DNA of 35,085 nt from positions 1-35,085 of the forward strand of contig CALVUM010000075.1 of NCBI GenBank assembly GCA_944363605.1, read 5' to 3'. Positions 17,313-24,860 of the stretch are shown one piece after another; position 1 is the first letter of the stretch, and the number at the start of each line of letters is the position of its first letter. Under the pieces are notes generated by a model. It made no database searches and was not told the DNA's origin. It saw only the letters and a program-made list of their open reading frames with translations. This DNA comes from an uncultured Bacilli bacterium. GTDB taxonomy: Bacteria > Bacillota_I > Bacilli_A > RF39 > UBA660. A program made the position numbers and the translations under genes.

Positions 17313-17340
17313 TGTTATTTATCATACCATATGGTAAAAT
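17313..17340 (+). promoter_or_regulatory. Promoter with a perfect 12-bp palindrome in its spacer
   Basis: TTGTTA (17313-17318) and TAAAAT (17335-17340) are 16 bases apart. TACCATATGGTA (17325-17336) is a perfect palindrome that fills the spacer and touches the -10, the usual place for a repressor operator. The controlled genes are the CmpB-like protein and the glycosyltransferase. Confidence 0.5.
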
Positions 17341-17364
17341 GAGACATAGATATGGAAGTGTGAT

Positions 17365-18057
17365 ATGACAAAAGAGTTGGATAAACCAAATAAAAAGTTT
17401 GCAGAGGGAATGTGTTTTTATAAACTTTTTTGGATTTTTTTGTTTGGCTGTATCTTTGGAGCTTATTACGAACAAATCCTCAATCTAGTAATTCATTATA
17501 ATTATCATCATGAAATTGTCTGGCAATTAAGAAGAGGTGTGATTTACGGTCCGATTTCGCCAATTTATGGAGCCGGAGCTGTATTAATGATTGGATTACT
17601 AGGTCGAAAAAAAAGACCAGATTGGCAAACCATTTTATATGGTGCTTTGATTGGTGGAGGATTTGAATACTTAATTAGTTTCTTGCAAGAAATGTTTTTA
17701 GGAACTGTTTCTTGGGATTATACAAATGAATTTTTAAATATTAATGGAAGAACAACCCTTCCTTTCGCAATTGTTTGGGGCTTACTTTCTTTAGTATTAG
17801 TAAAACTTTTCTATCCGGCAATTTCGAATATTATTGAAGATTTACCCAAAAAATTTGGTACATGGTTAACTAGAATATTAATTATTTTGCTTGCTCTCGA
17901 TTTTATAATTTCTTGGGGAGCTTTAATCAGACAAATTTTTAGACATAACGGATATCCAGCTATTACTATTGTCGGAGAGTTTTTTGATGAATATTATCCT
18001 GATGAAGTATTAAAAGAAAGTTATACGAATATGAAAGTTATTGAGGTGAAAAAATGA
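17365..18057 (+). CDS. CmpB-type putative ABC-transporter permease family membrane protein
   Basis: A 230-residue protein with about six membrane segments. FGCIFGAYYEQIL, RRGVIYGPISPIYGAGA, SWDYT and the later N-x-GRTTLPFAIVWG are the marks of the family annotated as putative ABC transporter permease (CmpB-like), whose transport role has not been demonstrated. It begins after GGAAGTG at 17365 and its TGA overlaps the ATG of the glycosyltransferase (ATGA), so the two proteins are likely made together. There is no ATPase gene nearby. Confidence 0.8.
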   Translation: MTKELDKPNKKFAEGMCFYKLFWIFLFGCIFGAYYEQILNLVIHYNYHHEIVWQLRRGVIYGPISPIYGAGAVLMIGLLGRKKRPDWQTILYGALIGGGFEYLISFLQEMFLGTVSWDYTNEFLNINGRTTLPFAIVWGLLSLVLVKLFYPAISNIIEDLPKKFGTWLTRILIILLALDFIISWGALIRQIFRHNGYPAITIVGEFFDEYYPDEVLKESYTNMKVIEVKK

Positions 18058-19283
18058 TTTTTTTCTATTCAATTGCTTTAATGTCTATAATCGTCGGGTT
18101 ATGTTACTATGTATATTTAATGTGTACATCTAAAAAAAACCAAATAAAAAAAGAAACAACTCTTAAAGAAAATCCCAGGATTGCTATTTTAATACCTGCT
18201 CGAAATGAATCTTTAGTCATTGAAGAATTACTAATATCAATTGAAAATCAATCATATAAAATAAAACCGCAAGATATATATGTAATTGTAGAAAATGAAA
18301 ATGATCCAACAGTAGAGATAGTAAAAAAACATAAAATGAGTTATTTTGTACGTCAAAAACTTCATTTAAAAACAAAAGGCTATGCCTTAGCAGAAATGAT
18401 TGAAGATTTAGAAAAGAAAAAGAACTATTATGATCTCTATTTTATTTTTGATGCGGATAATGTTTTAGATAAAGATTTTTTAAAATATATGTTAGAAGAT
18501 TATCAAGAAGGCTATGCCATATCAACTGGATATAGAACATTTAAAAATACGAATCATTATTTTCCAATATGTGCCGGATTAACTTTTTTTATGATTAATG
18601 AAATAAGAAATCGTGGAGCATTAAAGAAAAACGGGAATTTAATATTGTCAGGGACTGGTTATTATATTCACGGAAAATATATACGAAAGTGGAAAACATT
18701 CCCCTTTCATTCTTTAACAGAAGATTATGAAAGTTCCTTATATTATGCGTTACACGGAATATCAACTCATTATCAAAGTAAAGCAGTTTTTTATGATGAA
18801 CAACCAGAAAATTATAAAAAAAGCATAACCCAAAGAAGTAGATGGATAAAAGGTTATTTACAAAATTGGTTAGAATATCGCCCAAAACTAAAAAAGAAAT
18901 TAAAGAAAAATCCTATTAATCCCAGAAGTTTATTAGAAATGCAAATTGGAATAACCCCAGCATTATATATTGTATTTGGACTAGTATTATTAATTGTTTT
19001 GGTTTTATTATCAACGAGCTTTAGTTCATCATGGCAATTAGCGATTTATTTGCTTTTCTTTGTTGGAATCATTTATCTTTCTTTAGTTTTATTAACAGCA
19101 ATTCTTTTGTATATGGTTTCTAAACAATTAAAACTCACCTTAAAAGTTTATTTTCAATCTTTATTATATCATCCGATATTTATTATTTCTTATCTTCATG
19201 CTTTTCTAATTGCCGTATGCAAAAAGAATCTAGGTTGGGATACAATCACTCATACAGCAAAAAAAGTTACTAAACAGGTGTAA
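18054..19283 (+). CDS. Membrane family 2 glycosyltransferase
   Basis: A 409-residue processive-type GT2 enzyme. An N-terminal membrane anchor (about 3-23) precedes the catalytic domain: PARNES (48-53), the sugar-nucleotide DxD as DAD (133-135), TED (222-224) and the QxxRW motif QRSRW (260-264). Two or three membrane segments follow from about 295. This layout matches synthases of beta-linked polysaccharides or glycolipids; the sugar and acceptor are unknown. It overlaps the CmpB-like gene by four bases. Its stop codon lies in the loop of its terminator. Confidence 0.9.
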   Translation: MIFFYSIALMSIIVGLCYYVYLMCTSKKNQIKKETTLKENPRIAILIPARNESLVIEELLISIENQSYKIKPQDIYVIVENENDPTVEIVKKHKMSYFVRQKLHLKTKGYALAEMIEDLEKKKNYYDLYFIFDADNVLDKDFLKYMLEDYQEGYAISTGYRTFKNTNHYFPICAGLTFFMINEIRNRGALKKNGNLILSGTGYYIHGKYIRKWKTFPFHSLTEDYESSLYYALHGISTHYQSKAVFYDEQPENYKKSITQRSRWIKGYLQNWLEYRPKLKKKLKKNPINPRSLLEMQIGITPALYIVFGLVLLIVLVLLSTSFSSSWQLAIYLLFFVGIIYLSLVLLTAILLYMVSKQLKLTLKVYFQSLLYHPIFIISYLHAFLIAVCKKNLGWDTITHTAKKVTKQV

Positions 19284-19298
19284 AAAAACTGTTTTTTT
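19272..19298 (+). terminator. Terminator of the glycosyltransferase operon
   Basis: AAACAG (19272-19277) pairs with CTGTTT (19289-19294), loop of 11, followed by T to 19298. It overlaps the stop codon. Confidence 0.7.
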
Positions 19299-19337
19299 GA
19301 CTATCAAATCAAATTTTTTAAAGTTTAGAAAAACACA

Positions 19338-19346
19338 TGTTATACT
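19338..19346 (+). promoter_or_regulatory. Extended -10 for the XRE gene
   Basis: TGTTATACT (19338-19346) is an extended -10. It falls inside the longest reading of the XRE frame, which supports the later start at 19367. Confidence 0.5.
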
Positions 19347-19366
19347 TTCATTGTGGTGGGTATTAT

Positions 19367-20416
19367 ATGGATTATAATAAAATAGGATTATTCTTAAAAG
19401 AATTAAGATTAAGTAAAAATATGTCTCAATATAATTTAGCTGAAAAAATGCATATAGATCATTCAAAAATAAATCGAATTGAAAATAATAAACGACGTCC
19501 TAGTTTTGAAGATTTAATTTTCTATAGTGAAATTTTTGATATTTCTTTAGATGAATTAATTGCTTGTGAAAGAAAAACTAAACAAAATAAAAAAGAGATC
19601 CAAAATAAATATTTCAAGTATTTACATAATCAATCTTCAAAATTAAAGAAGCTAAGACTTATAACTATAATAGTTTTAATATTTATAATTGTTAATTTTA
19701 TTGGATTAGTCTTTCTATATTTCTTTCAAAATTACGATACTATGAAAGTTTATAGTTTTTATGGTACTTCTTCAAATTATGAAATAAATAATGGATTATT
19801 TGTTTTATCAAAAGAAAAAATATACTTTCAAACAGGGAATATTCATCCAAAAGTGGAAAGAATACAAATTTTTAGTGAAATAAATGGTGAAAGACAACTT
19901 ATTTATGAAGGAGACTCTCAAGTATTACTTCGAGATAGTTATGGATATAATGCATTTGCTTCATACCATGATTTTATTAAAGGAAATCAAAAGTTTTTTG
20001 TTGCAATTGAAGATGAAGAAATACCTTTAAACTTTATAGAAGAAACAGCAAATGATAACTTTGTATACACACCCAAACCAGAAATAGGGATACCAGGAGA
20101 AATTATAGAAAGCTCTATACCTGAAAAAATTAAAGAGAATTTTGAATGTGATGAAAATTCTTGTATTCTTAATGAAAAAGATAAAACGTTGTTTTATAAT
20201 TTAGGCATATTTACTGTTATGGATGAAAATTCGGTTAGTACTTATGATGTAAAAACAAACTCTTTTATATACGAAAATAAAGAAGAAAATATTCTTTTTG
20301 TTTTATCAAATAATAAGGTTACCTGTGAAATGGGTAACTGCGATATTTATGTTGAAATATATGAAATTTTTGAGAAAAATTATATTGAAAAATATTTGAA
20401 ATTAATATATAATTGA
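19367..20416 (+). CDS. Membrane-anchored XRE-family regulator
   Basis: A 349-residue protein with an XRE/Cro helix-turn-helix at residues 5-65 (LRLSKNMSQYNLAEKM then SKINRIENNKRRPS), a basic linker, one membrane helix (about 98-120) and about 230 extracytoplasmic residues with no family I recognise. The outer part contains three cysteines near 257-330. This is a one-component sensor layout: DNA binding inside, sensing outside. GGTGGG sits just before ATG 19367; an in-frame ATG at 19337 is rejected because the promoter -10 overlaps it. Four bases later comes a small exported protein that it may control or sense. Confidence 0.8.
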   Translation: MDYNKIGLFLKELRLSKNMSQYNLAEKMHIDHSKINRIENNKRRPSFEDLIFYSEIFDISLDELIACERKTKQNKKEIQNKYFKYLHNQSSKLKKLRLITIIVLIFIIVNFIGLVFLYFFQNYDTMKVYSFYGTSSNYEINNGLFVLSKEKIYFQTGNIHPKVERIQIFSEINGERQLIYEGDSQVLLRDSYGYNAFASYHDFIKGNQKFFVAIEDEEIPLNFIEETANDNFVYTPKPEIGIPGEIIESSIPEKIKENFECDENSCILNEKDKTLFYNLGIFTVMDENSVSTYDVKTNSFIYENKEENILFVLSNNKVTCEMGNCDIYVEIYEIFEKNYIEKYLKLIYN

Positions 20417-20420
20417 AATT

Positions 20421-20849
20421 ATGAAAAAATTGCTTTTATGTACAGCGCTTATTTTCTTAATAGTTATAGGAATAAAAATTTGGGTTTATGAAAAACCCGA
20501 AAGTAAAGAATTTTTCTGTGATGAAGAACCAATTATACTAGATTTAGAAAGTCGTAAGGTTTATTTTTATTGTATTGATGATGAATTTACGGTAAATATT
20601 TCGAACCAAGCAATACCTATTAAAGAATTTTTACTATCGAATGAAAATGCTTTATCTATATTAGAAGAAAACTTGCAAAAAGAAGAAGGACCGTCAGACG
20701 GTGGAACACAGATTTATAAAAGTATCAAGACTTCGGATTTTACATCTGAGCTTATCACTTATATTCGGTGTAATCGTCTAGGTGGGAGCACTACTGATAT
20801 TTATATTGGACCGATAGAATTAACCTATCAGAGTGATTTTTGTATCTAA
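20421..20849 (+). CDS. Small exported/anchored protein, unknown
   Basis: A 142-residue protein with an N-terminal hydrophobic signal or anchor (residues 3-23) and an acidic outer domain. Recognisable internal patterns are VYFYCIDDE, the DGGTQIYK turn and DIYIGPIEL near the end, with four cysteines outside. I have no named family for it. It begins four bases after the XRE gene stop without a clear ribosome-binding site, so translation is probably coupled to that gene. Confidence 0.75.
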   Translation: MKKLLLCTALIFLIVIGIKIWVYEKPESKEFFCDEEPIILDLESRKVYFYCIDDEFTVNISNQAIPIKEFLLSNENALSILEENLQKEEGPSDGGTQIYKSIKTSDFTSELITYIRCNRLGGSTTDIYIGPIELTYQSDFCI

Positions 20850-20978
20850 TATATAAATTGTGTTAATCTTATTACAGCAAAATGTTAACGCATAAAATAC
20901 TTAAAAAATAAAGGACCAAATTGGCACTTTGTTTTTTTGTATTTTCATGTTATTTTGTATATGGAAAAGGTGAGTTTT

Positions 20979-21047
20979 ATGAAAAATTATTTTCTAATTC
21001 TACTATATATATTTTTAATTCTCATTTTATGTCCTGTCAAAAAATGA
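20979..21047 (+). pseudogene. Signal-peptide remnant of a small exported protein
   Basis: A 22-codon frame (ending LILILCPVKK, then TGA) follows AAAAGGTGAG. It resembles the N-terminus of the frameshifted gene at 22156 (LIIICLFPIKK), and both have a similar CCAAATTGxCA stretch upstream (20916-20926 and 22084-22094). It therefore looks like the leftover 5' end of a second copy. An intact 22-residue membrane peptide is the alternative. Confidence 0.45.
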
Positions 21048-21206
21048 ATATAAAATATATTATGAAATGAGAGGATAAGCATATATGAAAACACAATTGG
21101 CTAGTAGTCCACTTAATTATATATTTCATAATTAAGTTAACAAAATTAAAAAAATGCCTATGTTAACGGCTTTCATTATGCCAAAATTTAAGAAAAAAAA
21201 GAAGAA

Positions 21207-21229
21207 AAACTAGTAAAAATAACTAGTTT
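21207..21229. repeat. Perfect 8-bp inverted repeat
   Basis: AAACTAGT (21207-21214) and ACTAGTTT (21222-21229) with a 7-base spacer. No T-tract follows on the + strand; on the reverse strand a pyrimidine-rich run follows. Role unclear. Confidence 0.4.
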
Positions 21230-21302
21230 GAAGAAAAAAAGAAAAATTTTATGAAGTTTTGTATAGAAAATACTTGACTTTATTATGAGAGGAGATAAGT
21301 AA

Positions 21303-21974
21303 ATGAATAGAAAAGGCGCTTTTTTAGTTTTAGCTTTAGTGGTTGGTTTAGGATGTATCTTTTTTCTTTATATGTATAGTAAAGAAAAAACTTTTATAAC
21401 CACTGCGAAGGTGACAGAGGTATCTGATTTTTATGACTCATCTGCTTTATTAGAAAACGGAAAGAAAGTTACTATTCACTCTAATTTAATAGAAGAAAAT
21501 GAAATAATTAAAGTAGAGGGATATATGAAAAGCGGAAATTATATTATAACTAAAATTTTTAAAAATTTTGAAACTGAAGATGAAAAGAAAAAGTTTATAA
21601 AAGAAAAACTATATGCAAATATATCTATGAAAAATTATACAAATTATTTACAATTTGAGAATGGAACGATAATAGGAGTTCTTCCATTGCAAATCCAAAA
21701 ACAAGTTTATGAAAACATGATAGAACCTATTGACTATATAAATGTATATAAAACGATGACTGCATTACCAATTTCTAATCAATCCGAAAAATATATATTA
21801 AAGAAAAGACGTGATATGCAAGTATTATCAGTCTATGGTTTTTCTGAAAACCAAAAAGAAAAAATAGATTTTTATGAAACGGATGAGCTAATTGAATATC
21901 CAAATTCTAACCAGTATTATTATAGTGTTGTTATTGCAATCGACGATGATATAGTTGAATTTCTAGTTATTTGA
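21303..21974 (+). CDS. Anchored extracytoplasmic protein, unknown
   Basis: A 223-residue protein with an N-terminal membrane anchor (about residues 6-24) and the rest outside. The first part after the anchor (KVTEV, LLENGKKVTIHS, IIKVEGYMKSGNYIITKI) has the strand pattern of a small beta-barrel of OB type; the remainder is not recognised. GAGAGGAGATAAG precedes the ATG. It is one of a run of similarly built genes between 19367 and 24570. Confidence 0.75.
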   Translation: MNRKGAFLVLALVVGLGCIFFLYMYSKEKTFITTAKVTEVSDFYDSSALLENGKKVTIHSNLIEENEIIKVEGYMKSGNYIITKIFKNFETEDEKKKFIKEKLYANISMKNYTNYLQFENGTIIGVLPLQIQKQVYENMIEPIDYINVYKTMTALPISNQSEKYILKKRRDMQVLSVYGFSENQKEKIDFYETDELIEYPNSNQYYYSVVIAIDDDIVEFLVI

Positions 21975-22026
21975 ATTTTCTTTTATTCCAAATCAACTCA
22001 TTTTTAGTCGAAAAATTATAAGAAAT

Positions 22027-22052
22027 AAGCGGGTAAAAAATCCTCGCTTTTT
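22027..22052 (+). terminator. Terminator after the gene at 21303
   Basis: AAGCGGG (22027-22033) pairs with CCTCGCTT (22042-22049), leaving one bulged T, followed by T to 22052. Confidence 0.6.
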
Positions 22053-22088
22053 GCATTGAAAAATATTTGAAATAAATATTGAGCCAAA

Positions 22089-22119
22089 TTGACATTTCTT
22101 TTTTAGATTAATTTATGAT
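22089..22119 (+). promoter_or_regulatory. Promoter of the frameshifted exported gene
   Basis: A perfect TTGACA (22089-22094) and TATGAT (22114-22119), spacing 19. The surrounding GCCAAATTGACATTT resembles ACCAAATTGGCACTTT at 20915-20930. Confidence 0.4.
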
Positions 22120-22155
22120 ATGGTGTAATTAGTAAAAGAGAGGAAGTAGGTTTAT

Positions 22156-22382
22156 ATGAAAAAAAGAACAAAAATAATGATTTTTATAACAATTTTAATC
22201 ATCATTTGTCTTTTTCCAATTAAAAAAATCTTCAAGACGGCGGGACTGTTGAATATAATGCTATACTATATAAAGTAGTTAATTATAATCAATTGGATAC
22301 GATAAATGAAAATGGGGATTTTATAAAAGGAAGAGATGATATAGAAATGAAAATATTTCCATTTAATATAAATGAAAGTTAA
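22156..22382 (+). pseudogene. Frameshifted small exported protein of the DGGT type
   Basis: The ATG at 22156 follows GAGAGGAAGTAGG and opens a signal-anchor frame that ends prematurely at 22278 (40 codons). From about 22237 another frame continues the protein: QDGGTVEYNAILYKVVNY, then DFIKGRDDIEMKIFPFN, stop at 22380-22382. One missing base in AAGAC after ATCTTC (expected KKIFxDGGT) explains it. The joined product is a common Firmicutes exported hypothetical with a DGGTxEYxAxLYKV core. It is a recent pseudogene, or a sequencing error in a short A-containing stretch. Confidence 0.7.
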
Positions 22383-22396
22383 TGAGGTGAAGGAAA

Positions 22397-22870
22397 ATGT
22401 ATAAAAAAATTGCATTGGTCTTATTAGTAATTATCTTTTGTGTATTATTAAGTATTATTTTTAAAAAAACTCCTGAAGTAATCTATTCCTTAGATAGTCT
22501 GAAAGATTTACTTGGACAGACAGAAACTATGGTTGTATGTCGGAACAATTATAGTAATCCATATCAAATTTGTTCTAATGAAGAAATAATTAAAACAATT
22601 ACAGATAAAAGTAAAATTGAACAAATTGTTTCTTTAATTAAACCCTTAGAGGTAGTAGAGGATACATCAACTATGGAGGGTGCAGCTTTAGTGGTTCACG
22701 CTCTTGATGAAAATGGAAATTTACTTGTTAATTTTTTCTATTCTCCATATATAAAAATTGAGAAGGGAGACTCTTCTTATTCATTAGGTCGTGACAGCCA
22801 AACAATCCAGAGTATAACAGAAATATTTAATATTGATACAGAAAAGCTTTTATTGTTGATGAAACAATAA
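22397..22870 (+). CDS. Anchored extracytoplasmic protein, unknown
   Basis: A 157-residue protein with an N-terminal membrane helix (about 4-22) and a mixed outer domain with two cysteines (CRNNYSNPYQIC), possibly a disulfide. No family recognised. GAGGTGAAGG precedes the ATG. It lies 14 bases after the frameshifted gene and may share its promoter. Its last ten codons form half of a long terminator hairpin. Confidence 0.75.
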   Translation: MYKKIALVLLVIIFCVLLSIIFKKTPEVIYSLDSLKDLLGQTETMVVCRNNYSNPYQICSNEEIIKTITDKSKIEQIVSLIKPLEVVEDTSTMEGAALVVHALDENGNLLVNFFYSPYIKIEKGDSSYSLGRDSQTIQSITEIFNIDTEKLLLLMKQ

Positions 22871-22880
22871 AAGCTTTTTT
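22842..22880 (+). terminator. 16-bp perfect terminator overlapping coding sequence
   Basis: Positions 22842-22857 and 22863-22878 are perfect inverted repeats of 16 bases (AAAAGCTTTTATTGTT and its complement) around GATGA, with T to 22880. The stem includes the last codons and the stop of the gene at 22397. Confidence 0.85.
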
Positions 22881-23088
22881 AATAGACTTCTTGCGAAACT
22901 AAAAGCGCAAATTATAATTGTAGATAGAACATAAGAAAATAGCTAGAGATATAAATTTAGGATTTCTATAACATTCAAATAAGACCCAAAAAATTTTTAG
23001 TATAATTTAAAGTTGTATAGTCTTAAAAAATATGTTAAATTATTCATAGAAAATAGAAAAAAACTAATACTAAGAAAAGGTGAAGAAA

Positions 23089-24570
23089 ATGAGTAAAACA
23101 AAAAGAATAACATTAGGAATAGTAGGAGTATTATTAATCATTTCATTAGTAGTTGGAATAAGCTATGCAGCATGGAGAATTACTTTAACTCAAACAAATG
23201 AAAATACTATTGCAACAAGTTGTTTTAATATTTCCTTTCTTGAAGAAAATAATATTTTATTAGAAAATACATATCCAATATTCGATGAAGATGGAAAAAA
23301 ACTTGTTCCATATACATTTACTATAAAAAATAATTGCGAAGCTTATGCAACCTATCAAGTAAATCTAGAAATAGTAAATACCTCGACTTTAAATTCTCAA
23401 AATATCAAAGTTATGATAAATGAAGAAGAACCAATAATTTTAAATGAACTTACCGAAGGACAAGTAACTTTAGATGATGCCAAAGAAGCGTTTATTTTAG
23501 ATACAGATGCTTTAGATAAAAATGAAGAAAAAACATATACTTTACGAGTATGGATAGATGAAAATGTTACCACAGAAACAGAAGGAGTTCAAAATAGTAC
23601 TTGGATTTCTAAAGTAACTATTACAGCGAGTTATATAGACCATTTACCAACTTTTTGCGAATTAAATCCAAATACAGGAGCATGTGAGATATTAGTTAAA
23701 GGAGAAACAAATGAACTTGCTTATGACGGGACAACCGACAATAATTTAAGATATATCGGAGCGGATCCAAATAACTATGTGTCATTTAATAATGAGTTAT
23801 GGCGAATAATAGGAGTATTTAACAATATTGATAATGGAACAGGAACAAAAGAAACCAGATTAAAAATTATAAGAAATGAATCAATAGGAGAATATAATTG
23901 GGATAATAAGGCTAGTGGAACAGGATCCTCAATAAGTCATTTTGGGAGCAGTGATTGGAGTGACAGCGCTTTACAAATCATATTAAATGAAGGAGCTTAC
24001 TATAATCGAACAACCGGAGAATGTCCATATGGTAGCAACGGGGCAACAAAAACTTGTGATTTTAGTGAGACAGGTCTATCTGAGGAAGCAAAAAACATGA
24101 TAGAAAGTGCATTATGGAATTTAGGAGGAAGTAGTACATGGAATGATGTAACAGCAAGTATGTTTTATGAAAGAGAAAGAGGAACAACCGTATATGGTGG
24201 TCATACAACAGAATGGGTAGGTAAAGTAGCTCTTATGTATCCTTCGGATTATGGATATGCTACTAATGGAGGAAGTACTATAGATAGAGAAACCTGCTTA
24301 AATACAGCATTATATAATTGGGGAAGTATAAGTGATTGCAAAAATAATAGCTGGCTCTATGATAGCTCAAATAATCAATGGACATTAACCTCTTACAGCG
24401 ACCGCAATGTGTTTTTTGTGTATACTGGTGGAACTGTGCTCTACCAAACCGCAGCAAACTATCTGAACACTTCGCGTGGTACCGTTTTGCCAGCTCTATA
24501 CTTAAAAGCTAATGTAAAAATAATTGAAGGAACTGGAACAAGTTCGAATCCGTATCAATTAAGTCTATAG
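23089..24570 (+). CDS. Large secreted surface protein with camelysin/TasA-like N-terminus
   Basis: A 493-residue exported protein. The signal region (residues 5-28, ending SYAAW) and the following beta-rich domain (about 30-185) resemble TasA/camelysin-type surface proteins. After a cysteine-rich link comes a C-terminal domain (about 215-493) with ELWRIIGVF, WDNKASG, KVALMYPSDYGYAT and the closing VKIIEGTGTSSNPY repeat unit, a pattern seen in families of gut Firmicutes surface proteins. AGGTG sets ATG 23089 rather than the GTG at 23080; a TATAAT stands at 23001. Codons 436-471 are much richer in G and C than the rest of the gene. Likely cell-surface and possibly variable; the ligand is unknown. 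Confidence 0.8.
   Translation: MSKTKRITLGIVGVLLIISLVVGISYAAWRITLTQTNENTIATSCFNISFLEENNILLENTYPIFDEDGKKLVPYTFTIKNNCEAYATYQVNLEIVNTSTLNSQNIKVMINEEEPIILNELTEGQVTLDDAKEAFILDTDALDKNEEKTYTLRVWIDENVTTETEGVQNSTWISKVTITASYIDHLPTFCELNPNTGACEILVKGETNELAYDGTTDNNLRYIGADPNNYVSFNNELWRIIGVFNNIDNGTGTKETRLKIIRNESIGEYNWDNKASGTGSSISHFGSSDWSDSALQIILNEGAYYNRTTGECPYGSNGATKTCDFSETGLSEEAKNMIESALWNLGGSSTWNDVTASMFYERERGTTVYGGHTTEWVGKVALMYPSDYGYATNGGSTIDRETCLNTALYNWGSISDCKNNSWLYDSSNNQWTLTSYSDRNVFFVYTGGTVLYQTAANYLNTSRGTVLPALYLKANVKIIEGTGTSSNPYQLSL
24394..24501 (+). other. GC-rich, possibly hypervariable segment of the surface gene
   Basis: By hand count about 51 of these 108 bases are G or C, far above the flanking sequence of the same gene. 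It begins with the NNC codons TAC AGC GAC CGC and contains GTG, CTC, CTG, TCG and CGT, which are rare elsewhere in the window. It lies just before the conserved C-terminal end, where diversity-generating retroelements place their variable repeat. No template repeat or reverse transcriptase is in the window, so this is a hypothesis. Confidence 0.35.
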
Positions 24571-24582
24571 GAAACAAAAAAA

Positions 24583-24615
24583 GGGCCCAGTCACGCATAA
24601 GAGCGACAGGGGTCC
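24583..24615. repeat. GC-rich imperfect inverted repeat after the surface gene
   Basis: GGGCCC (24583-24588) pairs with GGGTCC (24610-24615), with further partial pairing inside. On the reverse strand the right end is followed by seven T (24582-24576), like a terminator, but no reverse-strand gene is present. TTATCCACA at 24622-24630 matches a DnaA box. It may be a mobile-element or repeat relic. Confidence 0.4.
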
Positions 24616-24802
24616 AACTAGTTATCCACATAAGAAAAATGGTAGTATCTTTGATTTTTTAAAGTTGCTATAAGGCAAGTTTTTGTAAGAGAAAGTCTGT
24701 TTTTTATGAAATGTTAGGCTTTGGAGACACGTTAATAAGTTTGCGTTTAATAAAAAACGACAATAAAACTTAATATGCGACAAAACTTGTCAAAAAAAGC
24801 TC

Positions 24803-24831
24803 TTGATAGAAAAGAAAAGAGTCTATAGAAT
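24803..24831 (+). promoter_or_regulatory. Promoter of the Rpn-like gene
   Basis: TTGATA (24803-24808) and TAGAAT (24826-24831), spacing 17. The start codon follows at 24861 with GGAGAG upstream. The rest of 24571-24802 shows no gene. Confidence 0.55.
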
Positions 24832-24860
24832 ATCTTTCCAAGAAACGGAGAGATATTTTT

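Larger units (their letters stand above)
20850..21302 (+). other. Intergenic stretch with decayed sequence
   Basis: No full-length gene is visible in these 453 bases. They hold the signal-peptide remnant at 20979-21047, a 16-codon ATG frame at about 21085 preceded by GAGAGGA, a perfect inverted repeat at 21207-21229 and three GTTAAC sites. The look is that of a gene that has been largely lost. Confidence 0.5.

Noticed and set aside
21085-21135. 16-codon frame after GAGAGGA
   Set aside because: Too short and without recognisable features; it lies in decayed sequence.
22895-22915. Sequence AGACTTCTTGCGAAAC as a possible insertion-sequence end
   Set aside because: No matching inverted end, transposase or target duplication could be found in the flanking bases.
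24622-24630. Perfect DnaA box as evidence of a replication origin
   Set aside because: Only one box was noticed, with no dnaA/dnaN, no AT-rich unwinding region pattern and no other boxes nearby.
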